Shown: positions 1 to 7,897 of the stretch, in pieces | Layout: the number at the start of each line of letters is the position of its first letter | Numbering within the stretch: position 1 is the first letter of the stretch | Source: an uncultured Pseudomonadota bacterium | GTDB lineage: Bacteria; Pseudomonadota; Gammaproteobacteria; Burkholderiales; Burkholderiaceae | Reading direction: 5' to 3' | Assembly (NCBI GenBank): GCA_946480245.1 | Contig: CAMLIZ010000188.1 | Span: 1 to 7,897, forward strand | Length of the DNA stretch: 7,897 bases | The notes under the pieces: generated by a model | The model's input: the letters and a program-made list of their open reading frames with translations, nothing else | Databases searched by the model: none | What the model was told of the DNA's origin: nothing | Made by a program: the position numbers and the translations under genes

Positions 1-521
1 TCGGTGAGCAGCTGTTCGCGCGTCATCGTGCCCTCGGCGCCGTGGCCGTCCTCCTTGTCGCCCTTCATCGTCTCCAGCGAGCCGAGGCAGCCCAGTTCAC
101 CCTCGACCGTGACGCCGAGCGCATGGGCCATGTCGACCACCTTGCGCGTCACCTCCACGTTGTAGTCGTAGCTGGCGATGGTCTTGCCGTCGGCCTGCAG
201 CGAGCCGTCCATCATCACCGAGCTAAAGCCGAGGTCGATGGCGCCCTTGCACACGTCGGGGCTCTGCCCGTGGTCCTGGTGCATGACGAGCGGCACCTGC
301 GGATAGGCCTCGATGGCCGCGAGGATCAGGTGCTTGATGAAGGACTCGCCCGCGTACTTGCGGGCGCCGGCGCTGGCCTGCAGGATGACCGGCGCGCCCA
401 CCTCCGAGGCGGCCGACATCACGGCCTGAACCTGCTCGAGGTTGTTGACGTTGAACGCGGGGATGCCGTAGCCGTTTTCGGCGGCGTGGTCGAGCAACTG
501 GCGCATCGAGACGATTGGCAT
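1..521 (-). CDS. fba: Fructose-bisphosphate aldolase, class II (N-terminal part, runs off the left edge)
   Basis: This is a zinc-dependent class II aldolase that interconverts fructose-1,6-bisphosphate with dihydroxyacetone phosphate and glyceraldehyde-3-phosphate, a cytoplasmic step of glycolysis, gluconeogenesis and the Calvin cycle. Translation from the ATG at 521-519 gives 173 residues with no stop before the edge, about half of the roughly 350 residues usual for the family. It begins [25 protein letters not shown] at residues 81-85 carries the metal and catalytic positions of the family, and EGELG at 140-144 is a second class II signature. An AGGAAG Shine-Dalgarno sequence (complement of 528-533) lies 6 bases before the ATG, which supports this start. 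The Calvin-cycle subtype (often called cbbA) is likely from the sequence style, but the C-terminal half is not visible. The gene is divergent from the peptidase gene and separated from pyk by two plus-strand genes. Confidence 0.95.
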   Translation of the reverse strand, partial: MPIVSMRQLLDHAAENGYGIPAFNVNNLEQVQAVMSAASEVGAPVILQASAGARKYAGESFIKHLILAAIEAYPQVPLVMHQDHGQSPDVCKGAIDLGFSSVMMDGSLQADGKTIASYDYNVEVTRKVVDMAHALGVTVEGELGCLGSLETMKGDKEDGHGAEGTMTREQLLT

Positions 522-635
522 GGCGGGCTTCCTGGTAGTGAGTGAGCGGAGCGGGCGCGATCAGCGCCGCGACAGCGGTGCAGCGCCAGCAAACGAGATG
601 CCGCATCAGTGTGCGCCCGGGCGTTGCCGTAACCG

Positions 636-648
636 CGTCGTAACGACG
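636..648. promoter_or_regulatory. Palindrome CGTCGT-A-ACGACG in the fba leader or promoter
   Basis: Two perfect 6-base arms are separated by one base. On the minus strand the same stretch holds TTA-N8-TTA, which fits the loose TNA-N7/8-TNA half-site pattern reported for CbbR, the LysR-type Calvin-cycle regulator. The pattern is short and common, so its use as an operator is inference. Confidence 0.25.
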
Positions 649-650
649 GC

Positions 651-656
651 ATTCTA
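651..656 (-). promoter_or_regulatory. Candidate -10 element of the fba promoter
   Basis: The minus strand reads TAGAAT, five of six matches to the sigma-70 -10 consensus, about 130 bases upstream of the fba ATG. The hexamers 16-18 bases further upstream do not resemble TTGACA, so this rests on the -10 alone. The palindrome at 636-648 lies just downstream, around the expected transcription start. Confidence 0.3.
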
Positions 657-743
657 GCGAGCGCCCCCCGCCTACACTCCCCCTCACCCGCGCGGCGGTG
701 CCTGCAAAAAAAGGGCCCCGGCAAGACGCGGGGGACGACAACC

Positions 744-748
744 GGAGG
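744..748 (+). promoter_or_regulatory. Ribosome binding site that decides the TTG start of the M48-pilin gene
   Basis: GGAGG sits 6 bases before a TTG at 755-757 that is in frame with the peptidase. The alternative upstream GTG at 698, which would add 19 residues, has no comparable Shine-Dalgarno sequence, and its extra residues are polar and lysine/arginine-rich without domain character. TTG 755 is therefore preferred. Confidence 0.65.
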
Positions 749-754
749 GTTTCC

Positions 755-1951
755 TTGGATGCATTGGTCTACCCGCGCGAGCGCACGCTCGGCGCGATCA
801 CGCTCGTGCTGGGCGTTGCGATCTGGCTGGCGGTAACGGTGGGCACGCTGGGCATCGTGCTGATCTACCTGCTGGCTGGCTTCATCGGCTACCTGTTCGC
901 ACAGTCGGCGTTGATCGCCTACATCCGCAATACCGGCGTGCGGCTATCGCCGCAACAGCTGCCCGACCTGCACGAGCGCCTGCTCGCGTGCTGCCAGAAA
1001 CTGGGCATCGCGCCGGCGCCTGAGGCCTACGTACTGCAGGGCGGCGGGCTGCTGAACGCCTTTGCCGCACGCTTTCTCGGGCAGCACTTCGTGGCGCTGC
1101 TGTCGGACGTGGTGGACGCGATGGAGGCCGAGCCCGACGGCATCAATTTCTACATCGGGCACGAGCTCGGCCACATCCGCATGAAGCACCTGACGGGCCA
1201 GATCTGGCGCTGGCCGGTGCTGTGGCTGCCGCTGCTGGGTGCGGCCTACTCGCGCGCCAAGGAAAGCACCTGCGACCGCCATGGCCGCGCCTGCTGCGAA
1301 AACCCCGAGTCCGCCGCGCGCGCACTTGCGGTCCTGGCCGCCGGCACCAAGCGCTGGAAGACTGTCGACCTGCGCGAATACGCGCGCCAAGCGCAAGCCC
1401 ACAACGGCTTCTGGGCCGGCTTCCACGAGCTGGTCGGTGGCTACCCCTGGCTCACCAAGCGCGTGGCGCGCGTGATCAAGCCCGACCTGCCCATGCCTGG
1501 GCGCAACCCGTTCGCCTACGTGCTGGCGCTGTTCGTGCCATACGGCGGCAGGCTGGGCGGTGCAGCGCCGCTGCTGGTCGTGGTGGCGCTCATCGGCATG
1601 CTCGCCGCGATCGCGCTACCCGCCTACCAGGACTACACGGCACGGGCCAAGGTGGCTGCGCTGTGGCAGCAGGGCGCCGCTGCGCGCGACACGCTCACCC
1701 GCTACTACGCTGAGAACCGCCGTGTCCCGGCGTCGCTCGACGAGGCAGGGCTGTCGCCCGAGCTGGGCAGCGGCAACCGCCTGAGCCTGGACGCGGAATC
1801 GATGGAGTTGTCGGTGCACACGCCGCACGGCGAGTTGCTGATGTCGCCCCAGCTCGACCGCGAACGCCGCGTCCACTGGTTCTGCCGCGCCGGCGAAGGC
1901 TTGCGCCCGCAGGCGCTGCCCACCAGTTGCCGCGTCCCCGCCGGCCGCTGA
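755..1951 (+). CDS. Membrane M48-family metallopeptidase fused to a C-terminal type IV pilin-like domain
   Basis: This is a putative inner-membrane zinc endopeptidase of the M48 (HtpX/Ste24) group, 398 residues from the TTG start. Residues 12-55 form two hydrophobic segments. The zinc motif HELGH is at 136-140, and ESTCD supplies the likely third ligand E170 with D174, so the active site looks intact. A hydrophobic stretch at 151-166 may lie at the membrane. Residues 272-300 (core ALIGMLAAIALPAYQDYTAR, from 278) match the N-terminal helix of type IVa pilins. A globular part follows with W375, C377 and C392, resembling the C-terminal disulfide loop of pilins. The prepilin cleavage site and the Glu5 equivalent are missing, so the helix probably acts as a third membrane anchor. 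With a cytoplasmic peptidase domain, as in HtpX, the pilin-like part would face the periplasm. The substrate is unknown. The coding region is one continuous frame, and a terminator follows the stop. Confidence 0.85.
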   Translation: MDALVYPRERTLGAITLVLGVAIWLAVTVGTLGIVLIYLLAGFIGYLFAQSALIAYIRNTGVRLSPQQLPDLHERLLACCQKLGIAPAPEAYVLQGGGLLNAFAARFLGQHFVALLSDVVDAMEAEPDGINFYIGHELGHIRMKHLTGQIWRWPVLWLPLLGAAYSRAKESTCDRHGRACCENPESAARALAVLAAGTKRWKTVDLREYARQAQAHNGFWAGFHELVGGYPWLTKRVARVIKPDLPMPGRNPFAYVLALFVPYGGRLGGAAPLLVVVALIGMLAAIALPAYQDYTARAKVAALWQQGAAARDTLTRYYAENRRVPASLDEAGLSPELGSGNRLSLDAESMELSVHTPHGELLMSPQLDRERRVHWFCRAGEGLRPQALPTSCRVPAGR

Positions 1952-1967
1952 CCGCACGCGCCAACAG

Positions 1968-1988
1968 GCCGGCAAAGCGCCGGCTTTT
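1968..1988 (+). terminator. Intrinsic terminator after the M48-pilin gene
   Basis: A GCCGGC / GCCGGC stem (1968-1973 and 1979-1984) with a 5-base loop is followed directly by TTTT, 16 bases after the stop codon. The U-run is short. It suggests that the peptidase and the downstream regulator are transcribed separately. Confidence 0.55.
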
Positions 1989-2002
1989 CAGGCTTTGCCC
2001 TG

Positions 2003-2034
2003 CGCTTGTCGCGGCCACACTGGCGCGACAAGCG
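2003..2034. promoter_or_regulatory. Perfect 11-bp inverted repeat upstream of the HTH regulator (candidate operator)
   Basis: CGCTTGTCGCG at 2003-2013 and its exact reverse complement CGCGACAAGCG at 2024-2034 are separated by 10 bases. The arm centres are 21 bases apart, two helical turns, so both half-sites would lie on the same DNA face, as expected for a dimeric HTH protein. The repeat ends 17 bases before the regulator's ATG. Alternatively it folds as a hairpin in the leader RNA just before the Shine-Dalgarno sequence. There is no U-run after it, so it is not a terminator. Confidence 0.6.
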
Positions 2035-2039
2035 ACCCT

Positions 2040-2045
2040 GGGAAG
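2040..2045 (+). promoter_or_regulatory. Ribosome binding site that decides the ATG start of the regulator
   Basis: GGGAAG lies 6 bases before the ATG at 2052. An in-frame TTG at 1995 would add 19 residues, but it would make the inverted repeat at 2003-2034 coding and has no good Shine-Dalgarno sequence, so the ATG is chosen. Confidence 0.6.
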
Positions 2046-2051
2046 CCTGCC

Positions 2052-3077
2052 ATGCCGCGTCTTTGCCTGACCGAGATGACCACCTGGATCACCGCCGCTG
2101 CCGCGCAGCGCCCGCATGACCTGTCCGGGTTGGTGACCGAGCGCACCGGCGCCAGCCGCGCCAGCGCGCAGAAGGCACTGCGCCGGCTCACCGAGATGCA
2201 GTGGCTGCAGCGCCAGGGCTCGCGCAGCCGGCCGCTGTACACGCCGGGTGCACTGCGGCAGGTGGTCAAGCGCTACCCGCTGCACGGGCTGGCCGAAGAC
2301 CTGCCCTGGTCGCGCGACTTCGCACCGCATTTCGCGCTGGCCGCGCCGGTGCAGCGCATGCTGCAGCACGCGTTCCAGGAGCTGCTGAACAACGCCATCG
2401 ACCACAGCGGCGGCAGTGGCGTCACCGTCTCCGTGCGGCAGACGCCCACACAGGTGCAGCTTCTCGTGTCCGACGACGGCTGCGGCCTGTTCGACCGCGT
2501 GCGCCAGGCCTTCGACATCGACGATCCCATGCATGCGATGCTGGAGTTGTCCAAGGGCAAGCTGACCAGCGAGCCCGCACGCCACACCGGACGCGGCCTG
2601 TTCTTCACGTCGCAGCTGGCCGACGTGTTCGACCTGCATGCCAACGGCGCGGCGTTCCAGCGCCGCGGCTGGGAAGGCAGCAGCTGGCGCAGCAGCCGCC
2701 CGCTCGGCCAGCGCGGCACGTCGGTCTACCTGGCAATCGCGCTCGACACGCGCCGCACGCTCGAATCGGTGTTGGACCTGTGGAGCTGCGACGGCAAGGG
2801 CATCAGCTTCGACCGTACCAGCGTGGCGCTGCGCCTGCTGGCGTGCGGCGGCACCGCACTCGATTCGCGCGCGCAGGCGCGACGCGTGGTGGCGCGCCTG
2901 CAGCAGTTCCGCCGTGCGGAGGTGGATTTCGACGGCATCGCCGAGATCGGCCACGGCTTCGCGGACGAGCTGTTCCGCGTGTTTGCGCTCAACCACCCGC
3001 ACGTGGCCGTGGTGCCGACGAACATGTCGGCGCGCGTGGCCGCATTGGTGGGCGCGGTGAGCGCCGGGCGGCTGTAG
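2052..3077 (+). CDS. Regulator with winged HTH, GHKL ATPase and C-terminal STAS-like (DUF4325-type) domain
   Basis: A 341-residue soluble protein with three recognisable parts. Residues about 5-65 look like a winged helix-turn-helix (recognition-helix region SRASAQKALRRLTEMQ, wing around QRQGSRSRPLY). Residues about 95-230 form a GHKL (HATPase_c) fold: N-box ELLNNAIDHS at 110-119, DDGCG at 141-145 as the DxGxG box, and GRGL at 180-183 as the GxGL box. Residues about 235-335 resemble the STAS-like DUF4325 family, with VDFDGIAEIGHGFADE at 291-306. There is no membrane segment, no phosphoacceptor histidine domain and no receiver domain, so it is not an ordinary sensor kinase. SpoIIAB/RsbW-type GHKL proteins work against SpoIIAA-type STAS partners. 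By analogy this chain may couple an ATP-binding switch to a STAS-like module and to DNA binding, but that is inference. It has a candidate operator just upstream and converges with pyk, 10 bases away. Confidence 0.8.
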   Translation: MPRLCLTEMTTWITAAAAQRPHDLSGLVTERTGASRASAQKALRRLTEMQWLQRQGSRSRPLYTPGALRQVVKRYPLHGLAEDLPWSRDFAPHFALAAPVQRMLQHAFQELLNNAIDHSGGSGVTVSVRQTPTQVQLLVSDDGCGLFDRVRQAFDIDDPMHAMLELSKGKLTSEPARHTGRGLFFTSQLADVFDLHANGAAFQRRGWEGSSWRSSRPLGQRGTSVYLAIALDTRRTLESVLDLWSCDGKGISFDRTSVALRLLACGGTALDSRAQARRVVARLQQFRRAEVDFDGIAEIGHGFADELFRVFALNHPHVAVVPTNMSARVAALVGAVSAGRL

Positions 3078-3087
3078 CGGCGCGCTT

Positions 3088-4518
3088 TCAGCGCACCTGC
3101 GACACCTTCAGCATGTTGGTGCCGCCGGGGTAGCCCATCGGCTCGCCGCAGGTGATCGCATAGGTGTCGCCGGGACGCAGCACGTCGCGCTCGACCAGCA
3201 GCTTCTCGGCCGCAGCCAGCGCCTGGTCGCGGTCGCTCAGCGTGGGCATCGGCAACGGCGTGACGTTGCGGTACAGCGCCATGCGGCGCTCGCTCACGGC
3301 TTGGGCGGTCAGCGCATAAATCGGCACATGCACCCGGTGCCGGCTCATCCAGAGCGCCGTGGAGCCGCTTTCGGTGAGCGCGATGATCGCCTTGCAGCCC
3401 AGGTGGTGCGCGGTGAACAGCGCGCCCATCGCGATCGACTGGTCGATGCGGCCGAAGCGCTTGTTGGTGAAGTCGGCATCGAGCGACACGTCCTCGGCGC
3501 GCTCGGCGGCTTCGGAGATCGCCGCCATCGCCTCCACCGTCTCCACCGGGTACTTGCCGGCAGCCGTCTCGGCGCTCAGCATCACCGCGTCGGTACCGTC
3601 GAGCACGGCGTTCGCCACGTCGCTCACCTCGGCGCGCGTGGGCACCGGGTTGACGATCATCGATTCCATCATCTGCGTGGCGGTGATCACCACCTTGTCC
3701 ATCTCGCGCGCGAGCTTGATCATGCGCTTCTGCAGCGCGGGCACCGCCGCGTTGCCCACCTCCACCGCAAGGTCGCCGCGCGCCACCATGATGCCGTCGC
3801 TGGCCTTGAGGATCGCCTCCAGCACGGGAATAGCCTCGCTGCGCTCGATCTTGGCGATCATCCCCGGCTTGTGGCGATAGGGCTCGCCGGCCACGTTGGC
3901 CAGCTGGCGCGCCATCTCCATGTCGGTGGCGTTCTTCGGGAAGCTCACCGCCAGGTATTCGCACTGGAAGCTCATCGCGGTCTTGATGTCTTCCATGTCC
4001 TTGGCGGTCAACGCGGGTGCGGTGAGGCCGCCACCTTGCTTGTTGATGCCCTTGTTGTTGGAGAGCTCACCGCCGATCTTCACGGTGGTGTGCACCTCCT
4101 CACCCCTCACGTACTCCACGGTCAGCACGATCAGGCCGTCGTTGAGCAGCAGGGTGTCGCCAGGCTTCACGTCGCGCGGCAGCTCCTTGTAGTCGAGGCC
4201 CACGCGCTCCACGTTGCCCGGCTCCTTCATCGACGCATCGAGGATGAAGCGCATGCCGTTGTCCAACTGCACCTTGCCGCCGTCGAACTTGCCGACCCGG
4301 ATCTTCGGGCCCTGCAGGTCGGCCATGATGGCCACCGTCTTGCCGGCCCGCGCCGCCACCTCGCGCACCAGGCGCGCGCGGTCGATGTGGTCCTGCGCGG
4401 CGCCGTGGGAGAAGTTCAGGCGCACCACGTCGACCCCCGCGCGGATCATGCGCTCCAGCACCTCGGGTGAAGAGGAGGCGGGGCCGAGCGTGGCGACGAT
4501 CTTGGTCTGACGGGGCAT
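3088..4518 (-). CDS. pyk: Pyruvate kinase, PykA-type
   Basis: It transfers phosphate from phosphoenolpyruvate to ADP, giving pyruvate and ATP, the last step of glycolysis in the cytoplasm. It has 476 residues, the normal length, starting at the ATG of 4518-4516. RLNFSHG at 33-39 carries active-site R33, N35 and S37. IAKIERSEAI at 221-230 is the signature with catalytic K223 and metal ligand E225. RGDLAVEVG at 247-255 contains metal ligand D249, and ATQMMESM at 280-287 contains T281. The B domain lies at about 75-170 and the allosteric C domain at about 350-476. LQGPKIR at 68-74 has Lys72 where K+-dependent enzymes have Glu (GPEIR), the mark of K+-independent enzymes. GGAG (complement of 4528-4531) lies 9 bases before the start. 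It follows maeB on the same strand with a 77-base gap, so co-transcription is possible. Confidence 0.97.
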   Translation of the reverse strand: MPRQTKIVATLGPASSSPEVLERMIRAGVDVVRLNFSHGAAQDHIDRARLVREVAARAGKTVAIMADLQGPKIRVGKFDGGKVQLDNGMRFILDASMKEPGNVERVGLDYKELPRDVKPGDTLLLNDGLIVLTVEYVRGEEVHTTVKIGGELSNNKGINKQGGGLTAPALTAKDMEDIKTAMSFQCEYLAVSFPKNATDMEMARQLANVAGEPYRHKPGMIAKIERSEAIPVLEAILKASDGIMVARGDLAVEVGNAAVPALQKRMIKLAREMDKVVITATQMMESMIVNPVPTRAEVSDVANAVLDGTDAVMLSAETAAGKYPVETVEAMAAISEAAERAEDVSLDADFTNKRFGRIDQSIAMGALFTAHHLGCKAIIALTESGSTALWMSRHRVHVPIYALTAQAVSERRMALYRNVTPLPMPTLSDRDQALAAAEKLLVERDVLRPGDTYAITCGEPMGYPGGTNMLKVSQVR

Positions 4519-4564
4519 GAGGAAGAACTCCGGTGGGCAGGCAGGCGCAACCCGCGATTATTGC

Positions 4565-4586
4565 GGCCGATCATGCCCGATCGGCC
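4565..4586 (-). repeat. Hairpin between maeB and pyk (8-bp perfect arms)
   Basis: GGCCGATC at 4565-4572 and GATCGGCC at 4579-4586 are exact inverted arms around a 6-base loop. The hairpin starts 10 bases after the maeB stop on the minus strand and lies 47 bases before the pyk start. No U-run follows on the minus strand, so it is not a classical intrinsic terminator. It may stabilise the maeB 3' end or partly terminate transcription. Its right part (4572-4586) matches 6999-7013, downstream of pgk, at 13 of 15 positions. Confidence 0.5.
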
Positions 4587-4595
4587 AGCGCGGAG

Positions 4596-6917
<2,322 letters not shown>

Positions 6918-6922
6918 GGTCT

Positions 6923-6954
6923 ACCTCGGTGTCTCCGATCGGGGACAGCGAGGT
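6923..6954 (-). promoter_or_regulatory. Leader hairpin covering the maeB Shine-Dalgarno sequence
   Basis: A 32-base imperfect dyad is centred on GATC. In the maeB RNA sense, ACCUCG pairs with CGAGGU (6 bp), then a C/C mismatch, then UGUC/GACA (4 bp), a C/A mismatch, and CC/GG closing a GAUC loop. The 3' arm contains the GAGGU Shine-Dalgarno sequence, and the structure ends 5 bases before the AUG. It could limit ribosome access, or at DNA level its inner part (6930-6947, a near-palindrome) could be an operator. The pairing is seen directly; the function is inferred. Confidence 0.5.
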
Positions 6955-6981
6955 TACAGCGGCTTCACCCGGCCCGCGATG

Positions 6982-7032
6982 CGCAAGGGCCGGATACCCA
7001 TGCCGGATCGGCATGGGCGCCCATCGCTTGCG
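6982..7032 (-). repeat. Nested hairpin downstream of pgk
   Basis: The core is a perfect 9-bp stem, CCCATGCCG at 6997-7005 and CGGCATGGG at 7009-7017, with a 3-base loop. Outer segments can also pair: CGCAA 6982-6986 with TTGCG 7028-7032, and GGGC 6987-6990 with GCCC 7019-7022. The core starts 15 bases after the pgk stop on the minus strand. There is no U-run, so Rho-independent termination is doubtful; RNA 3'-end protection or partial termination before maeB is more plausible. The remaining gap to maeB (6955-6981) shows no clear promoter. Confidence 0.5.
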
Positions 7033-7897
7033 TTATGACTGCGCGCGCTTGGCCAGAATCTCGAAGGCCGGCAGCGTCTTGCCTTCCAGCACCTCGAGGA
7101 ACGCGCCACCACCGGTGGAGATGTAGCCCACGTCCTTTTCGATGCCGTACTTGGCGATCGCCGCCAGCGTGTCCCCACCGCCGGCGATGCTGAAGGCGTC
7201 GCTGTCGGCAATGGCGCGCGCGATGGCCTCGGTGCCATGCGAGAAGGCCTCGAATTCGAACACGCCGACCGGGCCGTTCCACACGATGGTGCCGGCGGCC
7301 TTGAGCTGCTCGGCCAGGCGCGCGGCGGTCTTGGGGCCGATGTCGAGGATCAGGTCATCGGCCGCCACATCGCCCGCCGCCTTGACGGTCGCCTGCGCAT
7401 CGGCCTTGAACTCTTTGGCGACCACCACGTCCTCCGGTATCGGCACCTCGGCGCCGCGGGCGCGCATCGCATTGATCACCGCCATCGCCTCCCCGATCAG
7501 ATCGGCCTCGGCCAGCGACTTGCCGATCTGCAGGCCCGAGGCCAGCAGGAAGGTGTTGGCGATGCCGCCGCCGACGATCAGCTGGTCCACTTTGCCGGCC
7601 AGGCTCTGCAGGATCGTCAGTTTGGTGCTCACTTTGGAGCCGGCAACGATGGCCACCAGCGGCCGCTTCGGGTTGGCCAGCGCCTTGGTGATGGCGTCGA
7701 TTTCGGCAGACAGCAGCGGGCCGGCGCAGGCGATCGGTGCGAATTGCGCGATGCCGTAGGTGGAAGCCTCCGCGCGGTGCGCGGTGCCGAACGCGTCGTG
7801 CACGAAGATGTCGCACAGCGCGGCCATCTTGCGGGCGAGCGGCTCGCTGTTCTTCTTCTCGCCCTTGTTGAGGCGGCAGTTCTCCAGCAGCACCACC
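7033..7897 (-). CDS. pgk: Phosphoglycerate kinase (C-terminal part, enters from the right edge)
   Basis: It interconverts 1,3-bisphosphoglycerate plus ADP with 3-phosphoglycerate plus ATP, serving glycolysis, gluconeogenesis and the Calvin cycle in the cytoplasm. About 287 codons are visible of a family length near 390-400, so roughly 105-110 N-terminal residues lie outside. The first visible residues are [16 protein letters not shown] in family terms, so the GTG at 7896-7894 is an internal valine and not the start. Further signatures, in order, are [50 protein letters not shown] for nucleotide binding, and [17 protein letters not shown] near the C-terminus. It ends with TAA at 7035-7033. maeB follows 115 bases downstream on the same strand, with hairpins between. 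Confidence 0.96.
   Translation of the reverse strand, partial: VVLLENCRLNKGEKKNSEPLARKMAALCDIFVHDAFGTAHRAEASTYGIAQFAPIACAGPLLSAEIDAITKALANPKRPLVAIVAGSKVSTKLTILQSLAGKVDQLIVGGGIANTFLLASGLQIGKSLAEADLIGEAMAVINAMRARGAEVPIPEDVVVAKEFKADAQATVKAAGDVAADDLILDIGPKTAARLAEQLKAAGTIVWNGPVGVFEFEAFSHGTEAIARAIADSDAFSIAGGGDTLAAIAKYGIEKDVGYISTGGGAFLEVLEGKTLPAFEILAKRAQS

Larger units (their letters stand above)
522..754. promoter_or_regulatory. Divergent intergenic region between fba and the M48-pilin gene
   Basis: This 233-base region has no convincing gene. Short frames that cross it on the minus strand also run antisense or out of frame through fba. It must hold the promoters of two divergent genes. The best -10 candidates are TAGAAT on the minus strand (complement of 651-656, toward fba) and TACACT on the plus strand (673-678, toward the peptidase). 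Neither has a convincing -35 at 16-18 bases, so the promoters are weak by eye or activator-dependent. A short palindrome lies at 636-648, and a run of seven A at 706-712 sits next to a GC-rich dyad. Leaders would be about 120 nt for fba and about 70 nt for the peptidase. Confidence 0.5.

Noticed and set aside
223..741. Minus-strand frame of 172 codons spanning the fba upstream region
   Set aside because: It overlaps the start of fba in a different frame, has no Shine-Dalgarno support and no family resemblance.
698..754. Extension of the M48-pilin gene to the GTG at 698
   Set aside because: No good ribosome binding site precedes it, while GGAGG stands 6 bases before the in-frame TTG at 755.
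1695..3002. Long minus-strand open frame of 435 codons opposite the two plus-strand genes
   Set aside because: It runs antisense across two genes with clear domains, is rich in Arg/Ala/His as expected for a GC-bias shadow, and shows no recognisable motif.
3082..3094. Short GCGCT-TTC-AGCGC hairpin as a bidirectional terminator
   Set aside because: The stem is only 5 bp with no U-run on either strand and it overlaps the pyk stop codon; such stems are frequent by chance at this GC content.
3301..4470. Plus-strand open frame of 389 codons opposite pyk
   Set aside because: It is antisense to a fully conserved pyruvate kinase, and the His/Leu/Val/Arg-rich translation is typical of a shadow frame.

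Overview
The window looks like chromosomal DNA of a betaproteobacterium, most likely Burkholderiales. The composition is GC-rich (about two thirds by eye) with strong G/C third-position bias. The minus-strand enzymes read like Burkholderiales proteins, and a cluster of pgk, pyruvate kinase and class II aldolase is typical of that order. The genus cannot be fixed from the sequence alone.

Layout, left to right: (1) 1-521, minus strand, the N-terminal half of class II fructose-bisphosphate aldolase (fba), running off the left edge. (2) 522-754, a divergent promoter region. (3) 755-1951, plus strand, a membrane M48 metallopeptidase fused to a C-terminal type IV pilin-like domain. (4) 1952-2051, a short gap with an intrinsic terminator and then a perfect 11-bp inverted repeat. 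(5) 2052-3077, plus strand, a regulator combining winged HTH, GHKL ATPase and a STAS-like (DUF4325-type) domain. (6) 3088-4518, minus strand, pyruvate kinase (pyk), convergent with the regulator. (7) 4596-6917, minus strand, NADP-type malic enzyme with a phosphotransacetylase-like C-terminal domain (maeB). (8) 7033-7897, minus strand, the C-terminal three quarters of phosphoglycerate kinase (pgk), entering from the right edge.

The minus-strand genes form a central-carbon block in the order pgk, maeB, pyk, then fba. Pgk and Fba serve glycolysis, gluconeogenesis or the Calvin cycle. Pyk and MaeB both make pyruvate, from PEP and from malate. The two plus-strand genes interrupt this block between pyk and fba and have no obvious metabolic link to it.

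I see no prophage, CRISPR array, insertion sequence, RNA gene or obvious defence locus. The points most worth a second look are the peptidase-pilin fusion, the single-chain HTH/ATPase/STAS-like regulator with a putative operator just upstream, a long dyad that would pair with the maeB Shine-Dalgarno sequence, and two related hairpins that flank maeB.
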